A stretch of 64,000 nucleotides of DNA from Symbiodinium natans. Lineage: Eukaryota > Sar > Dinophyceae > Suessiales > Symbiodiniaceae. Within the stretch, counting starts at the first letter, position 1; each line of letters opens with the position of its first letter. Under the pieces are notes generated by a model. The model saw only the letters and a program-made list of their open reading frames with translations, ran no database searches and was not told the origin of the DNA. Positions 29,123 to 38,657 of this stretch are shown in pieces. Both the position numbers and the translations under genes were made by a program. Where the stretch lies: positions 439,001-503,000 of the forward strand of contig CAJNDS010002812.1 in NCBI GenBank assembly GCA_905221605.1, given 5' to 3'.

Positions 29123-29375
29123 GTTTAGGGTTTAGGGTTTAGGGAACCGTACGTCCCCTATGCCTTAGAGGCTGCCTTTTTTGAAGTGTACCTGGGTTTC
29201 CCGAAACCCTTTATAGGGATGAAGGTCTATTGTTTTTGTTGGGTTATATTCCCCTACATGACCCTCTATGGGCTTATGTAGGGCACCTGGTTCACGAACT
29301 TCTTGCCAAGAATCCCTCAGCAATAGTCTTATGGTTCAGGGGCAGTTGCACCTAGGGTGACGATTCGTAACCCAG

Positions 29376-29421
29376 CTGTACAACCCAACAGCCAGCAAGA
29401 CAAAGATGATCAAGTTCCGTG
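29376..29421 (+). CDS. Putative exon (LYNPTASKTKMIKFR), donor GTTTAGGG
   Basis: GTAACCCAG acceptor at 29375, or ACCCAACAG at 29390 for a shorter form reading QQDKDDQVP. The donor is the first telomere unit. The longer form reads LYNPTASKTKMIKFR. Confidence 0.5.
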
Positions 29422-29653
29422 GTTTAGGGTTTAGGGTTTAGGGTTTAGGGTAGGCAAATGGCCCTCCGCCTCGGGAGACAGAAAACCCAAACCCTTCGGC
29501 TGTTGGGAACAAGCACCTTTCACCGATTTCTCTAGTGCTTTTTTTGTAAACCCCATCAAGAACCCAGAAGCCCTGGACCCTAAACCCTAAATCACCCTAA
29601 ACCATAAACCATAAACTCTAAAGCACCAAATTGGGGGTGTAGGGTTTTTGAAG

Positions 29654-29698
29654 TCGTTGGAGGGGCTTCGAGTCGTCACATTCTGGCTTTGCTGCAAG
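29654..29698 (+). CDS. Putative exon (SLEGLRVVTFWLCCK)
   Basis: GTTTTTGAAG acceptor at 29653; 15 codons; donor GTTGCTTT at 29699. Lies between CCCTAAA-like units (29575-29625) and a TTTAGGG tract (29758-29835). Confidence 0.45.
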
Positions 29699-29835
29699 GT
29701 TGCTTTCTGTTGTGGCACCGAAGTTGCACACTAAGCCGCCGGAAAGTTGCTTGTTGTTTAGGGTTTAGGGTTTATAGGGTTTGGGGTTTGGGGTTCAGGG
29801 TTTAGGGTTTAGGGTTTAGGGTTTAGGGTTTAGGC

Positions 29836-30654
29836 TCCTCAACCCTACACCGCTTCTCTCGGAGCAACAGTAGGCTCAACATCCAGATTAGGCTTGGGAG
29901 GGTCGAGCGCTTTAACAGCCAACATAGTTTGTGTGGGGATCCCCCAACTCGGGCCTCTTATAAAAAAGCAGCAAGCAAAAGGCGGCGCAAAAGAACCAAA
30001 GAGCATGCCAAATGAATAGCCCTGCAATGTAAAGAAACAAAGTGGCGAAACGTGCGTTGCCTGGTACATTTTGAAAAGCGTCGTGTGCTCTTGTTTTTGA
30101 GTTCACGCACCTCAGTTGCCCATGTTGCTCATGCATGTTTCCGCTTTTCCCTCTCAGTCTTGGCATTGCCCTTGCTTTTTTCCTTAATGGGTTGTGTGTC
30201 AACCCTCCACGTATTCCCGAACACACCACGCCTTGAAACCCCATTGACTTGCTGTTTGGAGCGAAGGGGGTTCTCAACGAGCTCTATCATTCCTACCATG
30301 CTAACCCTAAACCCTAAACCCTAACCCTAAACCCTAAACCCCCAGACCCTATTGTAAAATGAGGGGCGAAGCTTCATACTCGAACCCCACCTCCCCACCA
30401 ACCACCACCAAATCACAAGATACAACACGAATAATCCCCTAGCATATGACGCATCCCAAGAAGGGCGGCTTAGGGTTTTTTGAGACCGTGCAAAAGGGTT
30501 GATAAGTATATAAGGTCCAATATAAACATATATATATATATTTCTATCTTTTCCCCCAACACAAAACCCCCAAACCCCAAGCCCTGAACCCCAAGCCCCA
30601 AACCCTAAACCCTCGGGGCGGTCAGTATTTGGGGCGTGTGGGTATTTCGGAAGC
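29836..30654. other. Intron-like interior, no gene called
   Basis: Overlapping frames of 90-121 codons on both strands at 29912-30324 without distinguishing features. (TA)n at 30521-30541. Short CCCTAAA runs at 30300-30340. Confidence 0.4.
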
Positions 30655-30758
30655 CCTAAACCTAAACCCGAAACCTTAAACCCTAAACCCTAAACCCTAA
30701 ACCCTAAACCCTAAACCCTAAACCCTAAACCCTAAACCCTAAACCCTAAACCCTAAAC
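30655..30758 (-). repeat. CCCTAAA tract
   Basis: About 14 units, perfect after the first two, immediately left of the exon at 30771. Confidence 0.9.
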
Positions 30759-30770
30759 GCTGCTGGGAAG

Positions 30771-30808
30771 CCAAGGTGGACAAGTGGAACATCCCTGTGA
30801 TTAAGAAG
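30771..30808 (+). CDS. Putative exon (KVDKWNIPVIKK)
   Basis: Acceptor GCTGGGAAG at 30770; 38 nt reading A-KVDKWNIPVIKK; donor GTGAGAAA at 30809. CCCTAAA tract left; TTTAATTTGGGGTTTAAGG units right, duplicated at 30830-30880 and 30895-30945. Confidence 0.5.
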
Positions 30809-31362
30809 GTGAGAAAGAGGCCTTCTTGAGGGTTTAATTTGGGGTTTAAGGTTCAGGGTGTAGGGTTTAGGGCTAGGGCCTTCTTGCAGGGCAGTTTTAG
30901 GGTTTAATTTGGGTCTAAGGTTCAGGGTGTAGGGTTTAGGGCTAGGGGTTTTGGCGTACCTAGAGGAACGATGATACCCAGTTAGCAAGGGAAATGTGCC
31001 TTAGTTTGTTGTGTATTCTTACCCTGCTTTTTATGGTACAAGGTGTTCTAGGTCAACTCTGATCTGTTGCGGCGTGCCAGAAGAGGGTTCTTTCCTACCT
31101 CGGCGGAACCCTAGTCCAGGACCTTTAGTGCCTGAAATCGCATATCCCCCAGCGCTGAAGCCTACAGGAAGCCTACAGCTTCAACGTTTCACAAGTTGAC
31201 GCACTGAAGCCTTCTTTTCGTGTTCCATGGCTCGCCAAGAAGGCACCTATAGCTCCGCTAGAAAGTCTGTAGGTTAGCCTAGGTAAGCCCCCAAACTTCC
31301 TAAGCACCCTTTACGGCTTAGGGCTTGGGGCTGCGGGTTACTACCTACTCTTTCGGGTCCAG

Positions 31363-31404
31363 CACTTCCCTCTTGAGCTCGAGAGGGCTTTAGCACCCCC
31401 GCAG
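31363..31404 (+). CDS. Putative exon (HFPLELERALAPPQ)
   Basis: Acceptor GGGTCCAG at 31362, 14 codons, GT donor (GTCCAA) at 31405; the frame stays open into VQDAPCPPL. Confidence 0.45.
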
Positions 31405-31549
31405 GTCCAAGACGCCCCTTGCCCACCCCTAGTTTAGGGTTTAGGATTTAGGAGGGTTCCTAGCCTTAAAATCCTAAATCCTAAGCTAGGGTTCCTAGCC
31501 CTAAACCCTAAACCCTCAATCCTAAATCTTCCCGGCACGAGGTTAGCAG

Positions 31550-31658
31550 ACACCACGAAGCCACCAATGACTTTGGAGGAGCCGCAGACGCCACGACTCA
31601 GGGGCGACCAACCCCTCCCCCAGGCGTTTAGATTTTTCAAATGGACGGTGGTTGAAGG
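31550..31658 (+). CDS. Putative exon (TTKPPMTLEEPQTPRLRGDQ...)
   Basis: Acceptor GGTTAGCAG at 31549; 109 nt reading TTKPPMTLEEPQTPRLRGDQ then PLPQAFRFFKWTVVE; ends in GGGTTTAGGG. CCCTAAA units at 31497-31530 on the left. Pro-rich then aromatic. Confidence 0.55.
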
Positions 31659-31839
31659 GTTTAGGGTTTAGGAGCCTTTCTCTCATTGGCGCTGAGTAGC
31701 CATTAACGAGTTTTTTGGGAAGGAGAGGGCACTATGAACTTAAGCTCCTTAGACAAAGCCCCTAAAACCCTAAACCCTAAACACCCCAAGCCCAAGGTTA
31801 AACCCCGGAAGGCTAAACCAGCACCCGGATTTTTTTTAG

Positions 31840-31858
31840 AGGTCGACGACCGCATGAG
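31840..31858 (+). CDS. Putative micro-exon (VDDRM)
   Basis: T-run acceptor GATTTTTTTTAG at 31839; 19 nt; GC donor at 31859. The acceptor is among the best in the region; the coding evidence is slight. Confidence 0.35.
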
Positions 31859-32001
31859 GCGGTCTCGTCCCCTAATCCCTGAACCCCCAAACCCCCAAAC
31901 CCCGAACAGGGCTTGGGGTTTGGGGTTTAGATTTTGGCTTCAGGGGTATAGAGCTTTGGGTTTAAAGCCTAACCCCAAAAACCAAGATTCTAAACCCGGA
32001 G

Positions 32002-32094
32002 ACCCACTCATCGGCCAGGACAGCGTTAAGCTTGGCATCCTGAATGTGCGGAGCACACTTCAGGAGATCTACTCTCAGGCGCTATGGAGCTTTG
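32002..32094 (+). CDS. Putative exon (PLIGQDSVKLGILNVRSTLQ...)
   Basis: CCCGGAG acceptor at 32001; 93 nt reading D-PLIGQDSVKLGILNVRSTL then QEIYSQALWSF; GT donor (GTGTGGGG) at 32095. Clearly protein-like. Confidence 0.6.
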
Positions 32095-32363
32095 GTGTGG
32101 GGGCTTGGGATTCGGGGGGTTATTTGGTTGGTATGAAATGTTGCTTCGCCTTGGGGATGTCAAGATCTAGACGATCCAAAGGGGCGGACAACCTGGCTCG
32201 CCCCCTAATTTGAGGTTCCCATTTTTGGGGTACCAGCTACCATAGCACAAGCTCTTACACAGGGCTATATAGGGAGCATGCCACATGGGGACCGGTATGA
32301 GGGGCCATTCTGCAACAAGAACAACTCTGGACGACCCCTTGACGTAGGTGTATCCATGTCTTA

Positions 32364-32464
32364 CACATACCCAAGGGCTCCTAGGTAGTTCCTTTTTGGG
32401 GTAGCATACTAAAATCCCCTCTAACTAATCCGAAAAGGAACTACATTGGAGCCTTTGGGTATAC
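32364..32464. mobile_element. Palindromic element, family M2 (clean copy)
   Basis: ACATACCCAAGGGCTCCTAGG at the left and GGAGCCTTTGGGTATACT at the right; inner arms TAGTTCCTTTTTGGGG / AAAAGGAACTACATT. No telomere insert, so it shows the empty state of the family. Confidence 0.65.
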
Positions 32465-32956
32465 TTGAAGCTCGTACAGTATGTGTGGCCCTCACTCTGG
32501 GGGGAGGGAAGGGGAAGAGCCCTCAACTTGCCAACAGCATCCGAAAGCCCTTTAGGGTTTAGAGCTTTTTTTCTACATCACCAGCGCAAGAAAGGTACTC
32601 TTTTCATCTAAGTGTGGTCTAGAGGCCCTTATGCCGAAATCCTGGAAGCCCTGAAACGCAAACAAAAACGTTATTGGGCCGAGGTTCTCCCGGCTGCCTT
32701 TCTTTGTTGTGCTATTGCGGTTGGGCGCTGGGTTGAGAGTGTACGTTTTGATTTGGAGTCGTGAAGTTTCTGAAGCCTGGGATTGTCAAAGGGCGCTGGG
32801 GCATGTCACTTTACCGGGAGATTGAGGTTCTAAGTAGGGTCTTGTTTCAGGGTGTCGTGTAGTCTTCAGGGCTACGCCTTCAGGTTGAGGGCCTAGACCC
32901 TAAACCCTAACCCTATTGTTTGGTGGAACCCAAAAGCCCCCAATTTCGGACGCCAG

Positions 32957-33023
32957 GCCTGTCTTCTACAAGGGATTCATGAGTTGGGAACCTCACACCT
33001 AACTGCGGAGTCCTTGGCAAACG
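32957..33023 (+). CDS. Putative exon (ACLLQGIHELGTSHLTAESL)
   Basis: CGGACGCCAG acceptor at 32956; 67 nt reading ACLLQGIHELGTSHLTAESL then AN; GT donor (GTAGGGTA) at 33024. Confidence 0.55.
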
Positions 33024-33179
33024 GTAGGGTACCAAATTCACGAAATCTTCACGAAGAACCACTACGAAGTTGCTTTTGTTTTTTTTTTTTGTGGGGGGGG
33101 GTTCCCAAAACTAAGGTACCTTCCTGTGGTCTTTTTAAAGGATTCTTCAATGTTTGTGGTATGTTTGGGAGTTGACCAG

Positions 33180-33243
33180 TTGATGCTTCCAATGATTGAG
33201 GCCGTCCAGCAGAAGGAGATACGACGGCAGCTGCAGGCGAAGG
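33180..33243 (+). CDS. Putative exon (coiled coil, IEAVQQKEIRRQLQAK)
   Basis: GTTGACCAG acceptor at 33179; reads LMLPMIEAVQQKEIRRQLQA-K; ends in GGGTTTAGGG with GT at 33244. Confidence 0.55.
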
Positions 33244-33420
33244 GTTTAGGGTTTAGGTTGGGGGTGTCACCTGCGGCTCCCATGCCCGCGCAGTTTTAGG
33301 ATGTGTTGGGTGTCCGGTCTCGAGTCTAAGGGGGTACTGTAATACCTACTCAGGACTGTTAGTATAAGGGGCATGTCCAAGCCGTAACCCTAAACCCTAA
33401 ACCCTAAACTCTGCAGACAG

Positions 33421-33486
33421 GAGCTCCAGGTGCGATGGTCCCGTGCCAAACTTCTCGTAGAGCGAAAGGACGGGAGCGGGGCTGAG
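33421..33486 (+). CDS. Putative exon (ELQVRWSRAKLLVERKDGSG)
   Basis: Acceptor CTCTGCAGACAG at 33420; 22 codons reading ELQVRWSRAKLLVERKDGSG then AE; donor GTGTTTAC at 33487. CCCTAAA units on the left. Phase with the exon at 33180 does not match unless that one ends at the codon boundary, so another exon may lie between. Confidence 0.6.
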
Positions 33487-33878
33487 GTGTTTACAGGGTT
33501 CAGGGTTCAAGGGACGAAAGGAGGGAGGTTCTATTTGGGGGCTACTGAAGTATACAGGGACTATATGAGGTATGTATATAGGGGTTCTAAAGCCTTCTAG
33601 GTGTCCCTCCTTTCCCCCTTAAGTGTGATGGCCAGCTCTCCAAAGGACTGAGAGTTATAGGTTTCATCGGGTTTAGGGCTTCGGGGTTTAGGCATTCAAG
33701 TGTTCTGTGGCCAGACGTTTAGTGTTCGAGGGGTGTGGGAATAGGGCTCAAGGGTTAGGGCTTGAGTTTTTGGGGGTTCTCCTACAGTTACGAAAAAGGA
33801 CCGTAGTTTTCAGAAGCCTAGAACTGCCGGAATGGGTTTACTGCTTTTAGGGTTGCGGGCTGCTTCGGGTTGAGGCTG

Positions 33879-33902
33879 GGGGGGGGGGGGGGGGGGGGGG
33901 GG
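33879..33902 (+). repeat. Poly-G run
   Basis: 24 G in a row, just before the exon at 33916. Other runs of at least 11: 9555, 11077, 16521, 22604, 36836, 43816, 47525, 48870 (poly-C at 12211 and 26446). Several sit next to exon-like islands. Confidence 0.9.
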
Positions 33903-33915
33903 GTGGAGGGGGGAG

Positions 33916-33955
33916 CTTCCGCAAGTCTCTAGAGGCCAAGCCCCTGGCTGCCAGC
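33916..33955 (+). CDS. Putative exon (FRKSLEAKPLAAS)
   Basis: GGGGGGAG acceptor at 33915, 40 nt, donor GTTGGTAT at 33956. Phase fits the next exon. Confidence 0.45.
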
Positions 33956-34018
33956 GTTGGTATTAATGCCTGAAGCCGAAAACCCTCAAAGCCTTGAACG
34001 TAGGTCCTTGACCGCCAG

Positions 34019-34058
34019 GAGCCGTTGCGAAACGATGCAGATGCCATTAGCCAAGCCA
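34019..34058 (+). CDS. Putative exon (EPLRNDADAISQA)
   Basis: TTGACCGCCAG acceptor at 34018, 40 nt, donor GTGTTTGC at 34059. Confidence 0.45.
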
Positions 34059-34334
34059 GTGTTTGCCTAAACCTGAAGTAAACCCTGACTCGTCTAAACC
34101 CTAAACCCATACACCCCACCAACCCAGAACCCTGCACACCCTAGAATCCCTCTAAACCCTATAAACTGAAAACCCTGTAAACCCTACAATCCCTGGACCC
34201 TCTAAGGCCTGTAATCCCTATAAACCCTAGAACCCCCAAACTCTATCAACCCTGCAAACCCTGAACCATATAAACCGTGTAATCCCTATACGTCCTAGAA
34301 ACCCCAAACCCGAACCACGGATGGAGAATTCGCC

Positions 34335-34565
34335 CTCAACCCTCAACCCTAAACCCTAAACCCTAAACCCTAAACCCTAAACCCTAAACAACCCTAAACC
34401 CCAGACCCTAGACCCTAAGACTTTATTTCCTCGGCCTCAAGCACCACGGCCTGGGCTTGCCCGGTGTTGAGGATCGTGATGCACCATGTTGGGTTTAGGG
34501 CTTAGGGCTTAGGGCTTAGGGCTTAGGGTTTAGGGTTTAGGGTTTAGGGTTCAGGGCTTAGGGTT
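34335..34565. repeat. Opposed telomere tracts around one exon
   Basis: CCCTAAA units at 34335-34390 and TTTAGGG/CTTAGGG units at 34493-34565, enclosing the exon at 34442. Confidence 0.85.
34442..34492 (+). CDS. Putative exon (HHGLGLPGVEDRDAPCW), donor GTTTAGGG
   Basis: Acceptor with C/T run (TTTATTTCCTCGGCCTCAAG) ending 34441; 17 codons; the GT is the first telomere unit. Phase 0 in and out; with 35181, 35492 and 36178 it forms a second in-phase run. Confidence 0.6.
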
Positions 34566-34759
34566 CAGTAGCTCCGGGTCGAGCAATCTCCAGTAGAGCC
34601 GCTGTTTGGGCTCTCGAAAACAACCCACCAGAATCCCAAAACATTAAGAAATAAAAAGTTTATATTTTTCATCAGCAAGCCCTGTCCTCCAACCTCACTC
34701 TGTCATGGACCATCCTACCCACGAACCATTTCATCGGCCCGCACAAAAGCCGCCACAAA

Positions 34760-35043
34760 AAGAGCCAGGGCAGGGGAGGGGGGGAGGGGGGGGGGAAGGG
34801 GGGGGCGGAAGGGGCGGGGGAGATGGGGGGGGGGGGGAGGAGGGGGGGGCAGGAGGGGGGGGAGGGGAGGGGGGGCAGGAGGGGGGGGAGGAGGGGGGGG
34901 GGAAGAAATGACCCTTAGCCACGAAGGAAATGACCCTTAGCCACGAAGAAATGACCCTTAGCCACGAAGAAATTAGCACCCAGGAAATGGCCCTTAGCGA
35001 AGAAATTGCCCTTAGCCACGAAGAAATGACCCTTAGCCACGAA
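34760..35043 (+). repeat. G/A-rich tract and short tandem repeat
   Basis: 34775-34905 is almost only G and A. It is followed at about 34907-35043 by six copies of a unit of about 20 bp containing GAAATGACCCTTAGCCACG, then (TA)n at 35066-35087. Confidence 0.8.
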
Positions 35044-35180
35044 GGTGTATAGGGTTTTAAATAAATATATATATATATATATATACATAGTAAGAGAGGT
35101 TTAGGGTTGAGGGTTTAGGGTTTAGGGTTTAGGGTTTCGACCCTCAAGAACTCCGAGGGTTTCAGGTTTAGTGCTTCAAG

Positions 35181-35240
35181 TGGGAGAAGACCGAACCTCT
35201 GAAAGAGCCGATGGCCCAGCCTCTGGACCTCAAACTCGCT
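35181..35240 (+). CDS. Putative exon (WEKTEPLKEPMAQPLDLKLA)
   Basis: Acceptor GTGCTTCAAG at 35180; 20 codons; GT donor (GTTGGGGG) at 35241. Phase 0 in and out. Confidence 0.6.
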
Positions 35241-35409
35241 GTTGGGGGTCTATGAAGCCCAAAGTGGTGTGGTACTTGGAGAGAGTTTGGGGCCGGAGTT
35301 CAGGGTTTAGGGTTTAGGGTTTAGGGTGTAGGGTTTAGGGTTTAGGGTTTAGAGTTTAGGAAAACTGGGTTCCTCCAGCCCCTGAGAATCCCGAAAGTGG
35401 CGAACCTTA

Positions 35410-35477
35410 AACCCTAGCCCTAAACCCTAAACCCTAAACCCTAAACCCTAAACCCTAAACCCTAAACCCTAAACCCT
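35410..35477 (-). repeat. CCCTAAA tract
   Basis: Nine near-perfect units. A TTTAGGG tract (35300-35358) lies 50 bases to its left, so here the inner side of an intron is short. Confidence 0.9.
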
Positions 35478-35491
35478 GACACCCAGCCCAG

Positions 35492-35550
35492 GCCTCGGGA
35501 GATGGCGGTTCCACACCGAAGCCGGGGCCTTCGATGCAGCACAGGGATGG
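35492..35550 (+). CDS. Putative exon (ASGDGGSTPKPGPSMQHRD)
   Basis: Acceptor CCCAGCCCAG at 35491; 59 nt; GT donor (GTTCTG) at 35551, which opens the GT-rich tract. Low-complexity, probably disordered. Confidence 0.5.
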
Positions 35551-36130
35551 GTTCTGTTTTTTTTTTTTTTTTTTGTGTTTTTTTTTGTTGGTGTTCTTTG
35601 GTTGTTTTTGGGTTTGTTGGGTTTTTTTGGGTGTTTTGGGTTTTTTTTTGGGGTATTTTGGGTTTTTGGTTTTTTTTTGTTGGTTTGGGGGGGTGGGGGG
35701 CGGGAGGGGGGAGGGGTTGGGTTTTAGGAGCTTTGTAGGTTCTAGGAATTTTGTGGGTTTTAGGGGCTTGGGGTTTTGGGAATTTGAGGTTTTAGGGTTG
35801 TAGGAATTTAGGGTTTGAGGGTTTGGGGTTTGAGGGTTTGAGCGTGTTATAAAGGGTGCGGGGTTCTGGGGTTACAGTGTTTTATGGGGTTTGGGGCTTT
35901 ATGGGTTTTGTTGTTTTTTGCAGTATGGGATTTCAGGGTTTTTACGGTTTAGGGTGCAGGGTTTCAGGGTTTTAGGTTTTTTGGGTTGTAGGGTCTTAGG
36001 GTTTCCGGGTTTCAGGTCTTTTTGGTTTTAAGGATTTCTTGTTTCAGGGTTTCGGGGTTTTGAGGGTTTCGGGGTTTCGGGGTTTCGGGGTTTCGGGGTT
36101 TCGGGTGTTTGACTGGGTTTGTTGAGTTTT
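35551..36130 (+). repeat. G/T-only strand asymmetry tract
   Basis: For nearly 580 bases the plus strand is almost entirely G and T (TTTTTTTGTG, TTGGGTGTTTTGGG, GGGTTTCGGGGTTTC). It starts at an exon donor. The last part is a GGGGTTTC repeat. Reading frames here (F/G/V-rich) are artefacts. Confidence 0.8.
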
Positions 36131-36177
36131 GTGGTTTCGGATTTAGGGTGGAGACTTGAGGGCTTATGTAGCTCCAG

Positions 36178-36245
36178 CCGAGCTCAGGCTGGGTCCGGAA
36201 AGCTTTCGTTCAAGCATATGGAAATGCGTCCCGCACTGCTAGGGG
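36178..36245 (+). CDS. Putative exon before a 50-nt telomere intron
   Basis: TAGCTCCAG acceptor at 36177; 68 nt. Phase from 35492 gives RAQAGSGKLSFKHMEMRPAL; phase 0 gives PSSGWVRKAFVQAYGNASRT. Donor GTTTAGGG at 36246. Confidence 0.5.
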
Positions 36246-36295
36246 GTTTAGGGTTTAGGGTTTAGGGTTTCATGCACTTCGAAACTTCCGGACAG
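36246..36295 (+). repeat. Possible 50-nt intron made of three telomere units
   Basis: GTTTAGGG three times, then 24 unique bases ending CTTCCGGACAG. Both flanks are open in compatible frames. Confidence 0.5.
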
Positions 36296-36347
36296 CCTGC
36301 GCTTCGCAACTCTCAGACTCGAACGCACAGACGCGCAGCAGCTGCGA
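36296..36347 (+). CDS. Putative exon (LRFATLRLERTDAQQLR)
   Basis: Acceptor TTCCGGACAG at 36295; 52 nt reading LRFATLRLERTDAQQLR when joined after two bases of the previous exon; GC donor at 36348. Coiled-coil-like. Confidence 0.5.
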
Positions 36348-36373
36348 GCTCCCTGACTCTTAGTAGCTCAGTA

Positions 36374-36582
36374 GGTAACCTTTTTTCCTTGTGGTCATGG
36401 GTTTCCCTACTACCCCCCTCTATATGCTACCCCCCTAGGTTCCCCCTTAAATAGCCTTAACAAAGGCTTAATGATCCCTAAATTTCATTAATCATGGGGG
36501 GGAGCCTGTGAGAGGGGAGGGGGTAGTAGGGGAACCCATGATTTGGGGTATATCTAATCCTACCATCATTGAAAGGTTAACC
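36374..36582. mobile_element. Palindromic element, family M7
   Basis: GGTAACCTTT and CATGGGTTTCCCTACTACCC at the left pair with GGTAGTAGGGGAACCCATG and AAAGGTTAACC at the right. Single copy in the window, 209 bp. Confidence 0.6.
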
Positions 36583-36681
36583 TTCTTTGGCCCATCCATA
36601 GACCCCAGACCCCAGACCCCAAAGACCCTGCACTTACGCTTAGAAGCCCTGTACCCATACATCCCTGTTTTTAGTACACTT

Positions 36682-36831
36682 ATTTAAGAGCCTCCGGCTC
36701 AAGCCGCCGAACAAGTTTAAGGTTTGGGGTTTGGTGATTTTGTTTGCGGTTCCTGTTGGGGGGGGGTGGGGGGGGTTGGGGGGGCGGGGGGGTGGGGGGG
36801 GGGTGGGGGATTTTTGGGGGGGGGGGGGGTA

Positions 36832-36865
<34 letters not shown>

Positions 36866-37055
36866 CGGGGGGGGGAGGTAGCCGCAAAGAGGTTTTTTTC
36901 CAAAAAACCCCATGCCCTGTGCGAAAACGCCTATGGTCCATGAGTTTACGCGGTGTGGGTGGCCTGTTCCTCCACGGAAAAGCTGGCGGGGTAGCCCCCC
37001 CTACCCGCCCCCTCCCCCCCCGCGGTTTTCACCTCCTTTTCCCCCGCCAGGGTCG
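36682..37055 (+). repeat. Dispersed repeat, second copy (first at 6381-6880)
   Basis: Carries the same 29-bp start, then a G-rich run including 27 G at 36836-36862, then the CCCTGTGCGAAAACGCCTAT block. Thirty kb from the first copy, same orientation. Confidence 0.6.
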
Positions 37056-37160
37056 GCGGATTAGCATACTTAATAACCCTAAACCTGGTTTCGTACCAGT
37101 ATATACTATATAGGCACATGGACCCTTATAAATTAGGGAAAGCCCTGTTTCCTTGGTCTA

Positions 37161-37243
37161 CTCCCCTTTTACTAACAGTCCTTTTAGGGAGTATAGTACC
37201 CCCTGTTTATAGTCCCTATTGAGGACTGTTACCATAAGGGGGA
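37161..37243. mobile_element. Palindromic element, family M4 (empty-site copy)
   Basis: CCCCTTTTACTAACAGTCC at the left pairs with GGACTGTTACCATAAGGGG at the right. It has no telomere repeats and thus shows the state before the insertion seen at 22450-22628. A partial copy is at 33329-33384. Confidence 0.65.
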
Positions 37244-37293
37244 ACATCCCAATCAAGACCCTAAACACCCCCAAAACGCTGACCTCTGAGCAG

Positions 37294-37378
37294 GTCGCCT
37301 CGACGCCGATCTCTGCTTGACCGCACGGCGGGCCCTCCATTCTTCGGACTTTGGATCTACTCGAAATGTTAGAAGAAG
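37294..37378 (+). CDS. Putative exon (RLDADLCLTARRALHSSDFG), donor GTTTAGGG
   Basis: Acceptor CCTCTGAGCAG at 37293; 85 nt reading RLDADLCLTARRALHSSDFG then STRNVRR; the GT belongs to the first telomere unit at 37379. Confidence 0.6.
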
Positions 37379-37557
37379 GTTTAGGGTTAGGGGGCCCTAT
37401 ACCTCAAAGAAAAAGGCAAATGTATACGACTTAAAAGCAAAAAAACGCGTCTGCTGTATAGGGTGGTGGTTGAGAGGTTGGGGCTTGCGGATTCAAAGGA
37501 GTTGCGAACCTGCAGATGCCGCGCCTAAACGAAACCCTAAACCCTAAACCCCTACAG

Positions 37558-37604
37558 AGGACTGCCCTCACCCCGAAATCCCAGACTATTGAGGGCTCGG
37601 AGTG
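37558..37604 (+). CDS. Putative exon (RTALTPKSQTIEGSE)
   Basis: CCCCTACAG acceptor at 37557, 47 nt, donor GTGTACCC at 37605. CCCTAAA left, TTTAGGG right. Confidence 0.55.
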
Positions 37605-37944
37605 GTGTACCCGGAGTAGGGTTTAGGGTTCAGGGTTCAGGGTTTAGGGTTGAGGGGTCTATTACCCTAAAACTGTAAGGAACCTAGTCTAGCTGAGACT
37701 CAAAAGGCACGAATCATGTTGATCGGCCACCCGGCCACCCCACACCTTGAACCCCAGACCCCGCTGTCACCAGGCTTGCCAACGGAAGCATGGGCAGTAG
37801 ATTCCCAAGATTAGGATCTCTTTTGCGGTATCCAGTGTTTTTGTTTTTTGCGGGACCATGTATGTAAGGGACACAAACCAAGGGATCATGACTTATTGAA
37901 GATACGGGTTGACGTTCGGGATTTGCTTTCTGGGGTTTAGGGTG

Positions 37945-38066
37945 TACTTGGAAGTTCATGCGTAGTTTTTGCTGGGGTTTTAAGTGGGAAAACTATAGTT
38001 CAACGTGGTTGTAACTTATTCGGGGTACTCATACCCTTCTTTGAACTATCCATGAACCTTCAAGTA
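37945..38066. mobile_element. Palindromic element, family M1
   Basis: TACTTGGAAGTTCATGCGTAG and CTATCCATGAACCTTCAAGTA pair; 122 bp. Confidence 0.6.
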
Positions 38067-38117
38067 GAAATGGGCCATAACCCTAAACCCTAAACCCCAA
38101 ACCCCAAACCCTGTCAG

Positions 38118-38201
38118 ACGTACGTGGGCCTGGCCAATGGTGAAGAGATGCTCGAGGACCGGGGGTTCTTGCGCAGGGACAGCGAGTCCCACCTGTCATA
38201 A
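38118..38201 (+). CDS. Putative exon, possibly terminal (ends in TAA)
   Basis: CCCTGTCAG acceptor at 38117; reads TYVGLANGEEMLEDRGFLRR then DSESHLS and TAA at 38199. An M2 element starts two bases later. Either a 3' end of one gene or an exon with its donor just before the stop. Confidence 0.5.
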   Translation, partial: TYVGLANGEEMLEDRGFLRRDSESHLS

Positions 38202-38202
38202 A

Positions 38203-38298
38203 CCTACCGAAAGGCTCGTAGTACTTTGGGGTCGGAAAAAAGAATCCCCTATAACTAGAAACCAAAAAGGAACTACATTGGAGCCTTCAGGTATATAT
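38203..38298. mobile_element. Palindromic element, family M2
   Basis: CCTACCGAAAGGCTCGTAG at the left and ATTGGAGCCTTCAGGTATA at the right, abutting the exon on its left. A further copy is at 42441-42537. Confidence 0.6.
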
Positions 38299-38657
38299 GA
38301 ACCCTAGACCCAAGCAAACTCAAGCAACGTGCCTATCGAGAGCGCGCGGTCCGCAAACCTTCCAGGGCGCAATTTGCGCGAAGGAGGTTGACCACAAGGG
38401 TTAGGTTTAAGGCTTGTGTGTGGTTTGCAGGGTTATGTTTACATAGCGTCTGGAGGCTGAGAATAGGCTTTAGGGCCCATAAACAGATACGCAGAAAGTC
38501 ATGCGCATGTAGGCGAGGCATATATGCGGCCCTGCTGGGACACGCCAGAGCTCTAGCATGCGCGTGGCAGGAATGAAAAACACTGTAGCCTCAACCCCCT
38601 ACTCCGTAGACCCCAAAATCCCACACCCTTGAACCCCTTGAATTCCTCATGTCACAG

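Noticed and set aside
36178-36245. Walker A-like AGSGK in one frame
   Set aside because: GK is followed by L, not S or T, the glycine spacing is wrong, and another frame of the same island is at least as plausible.
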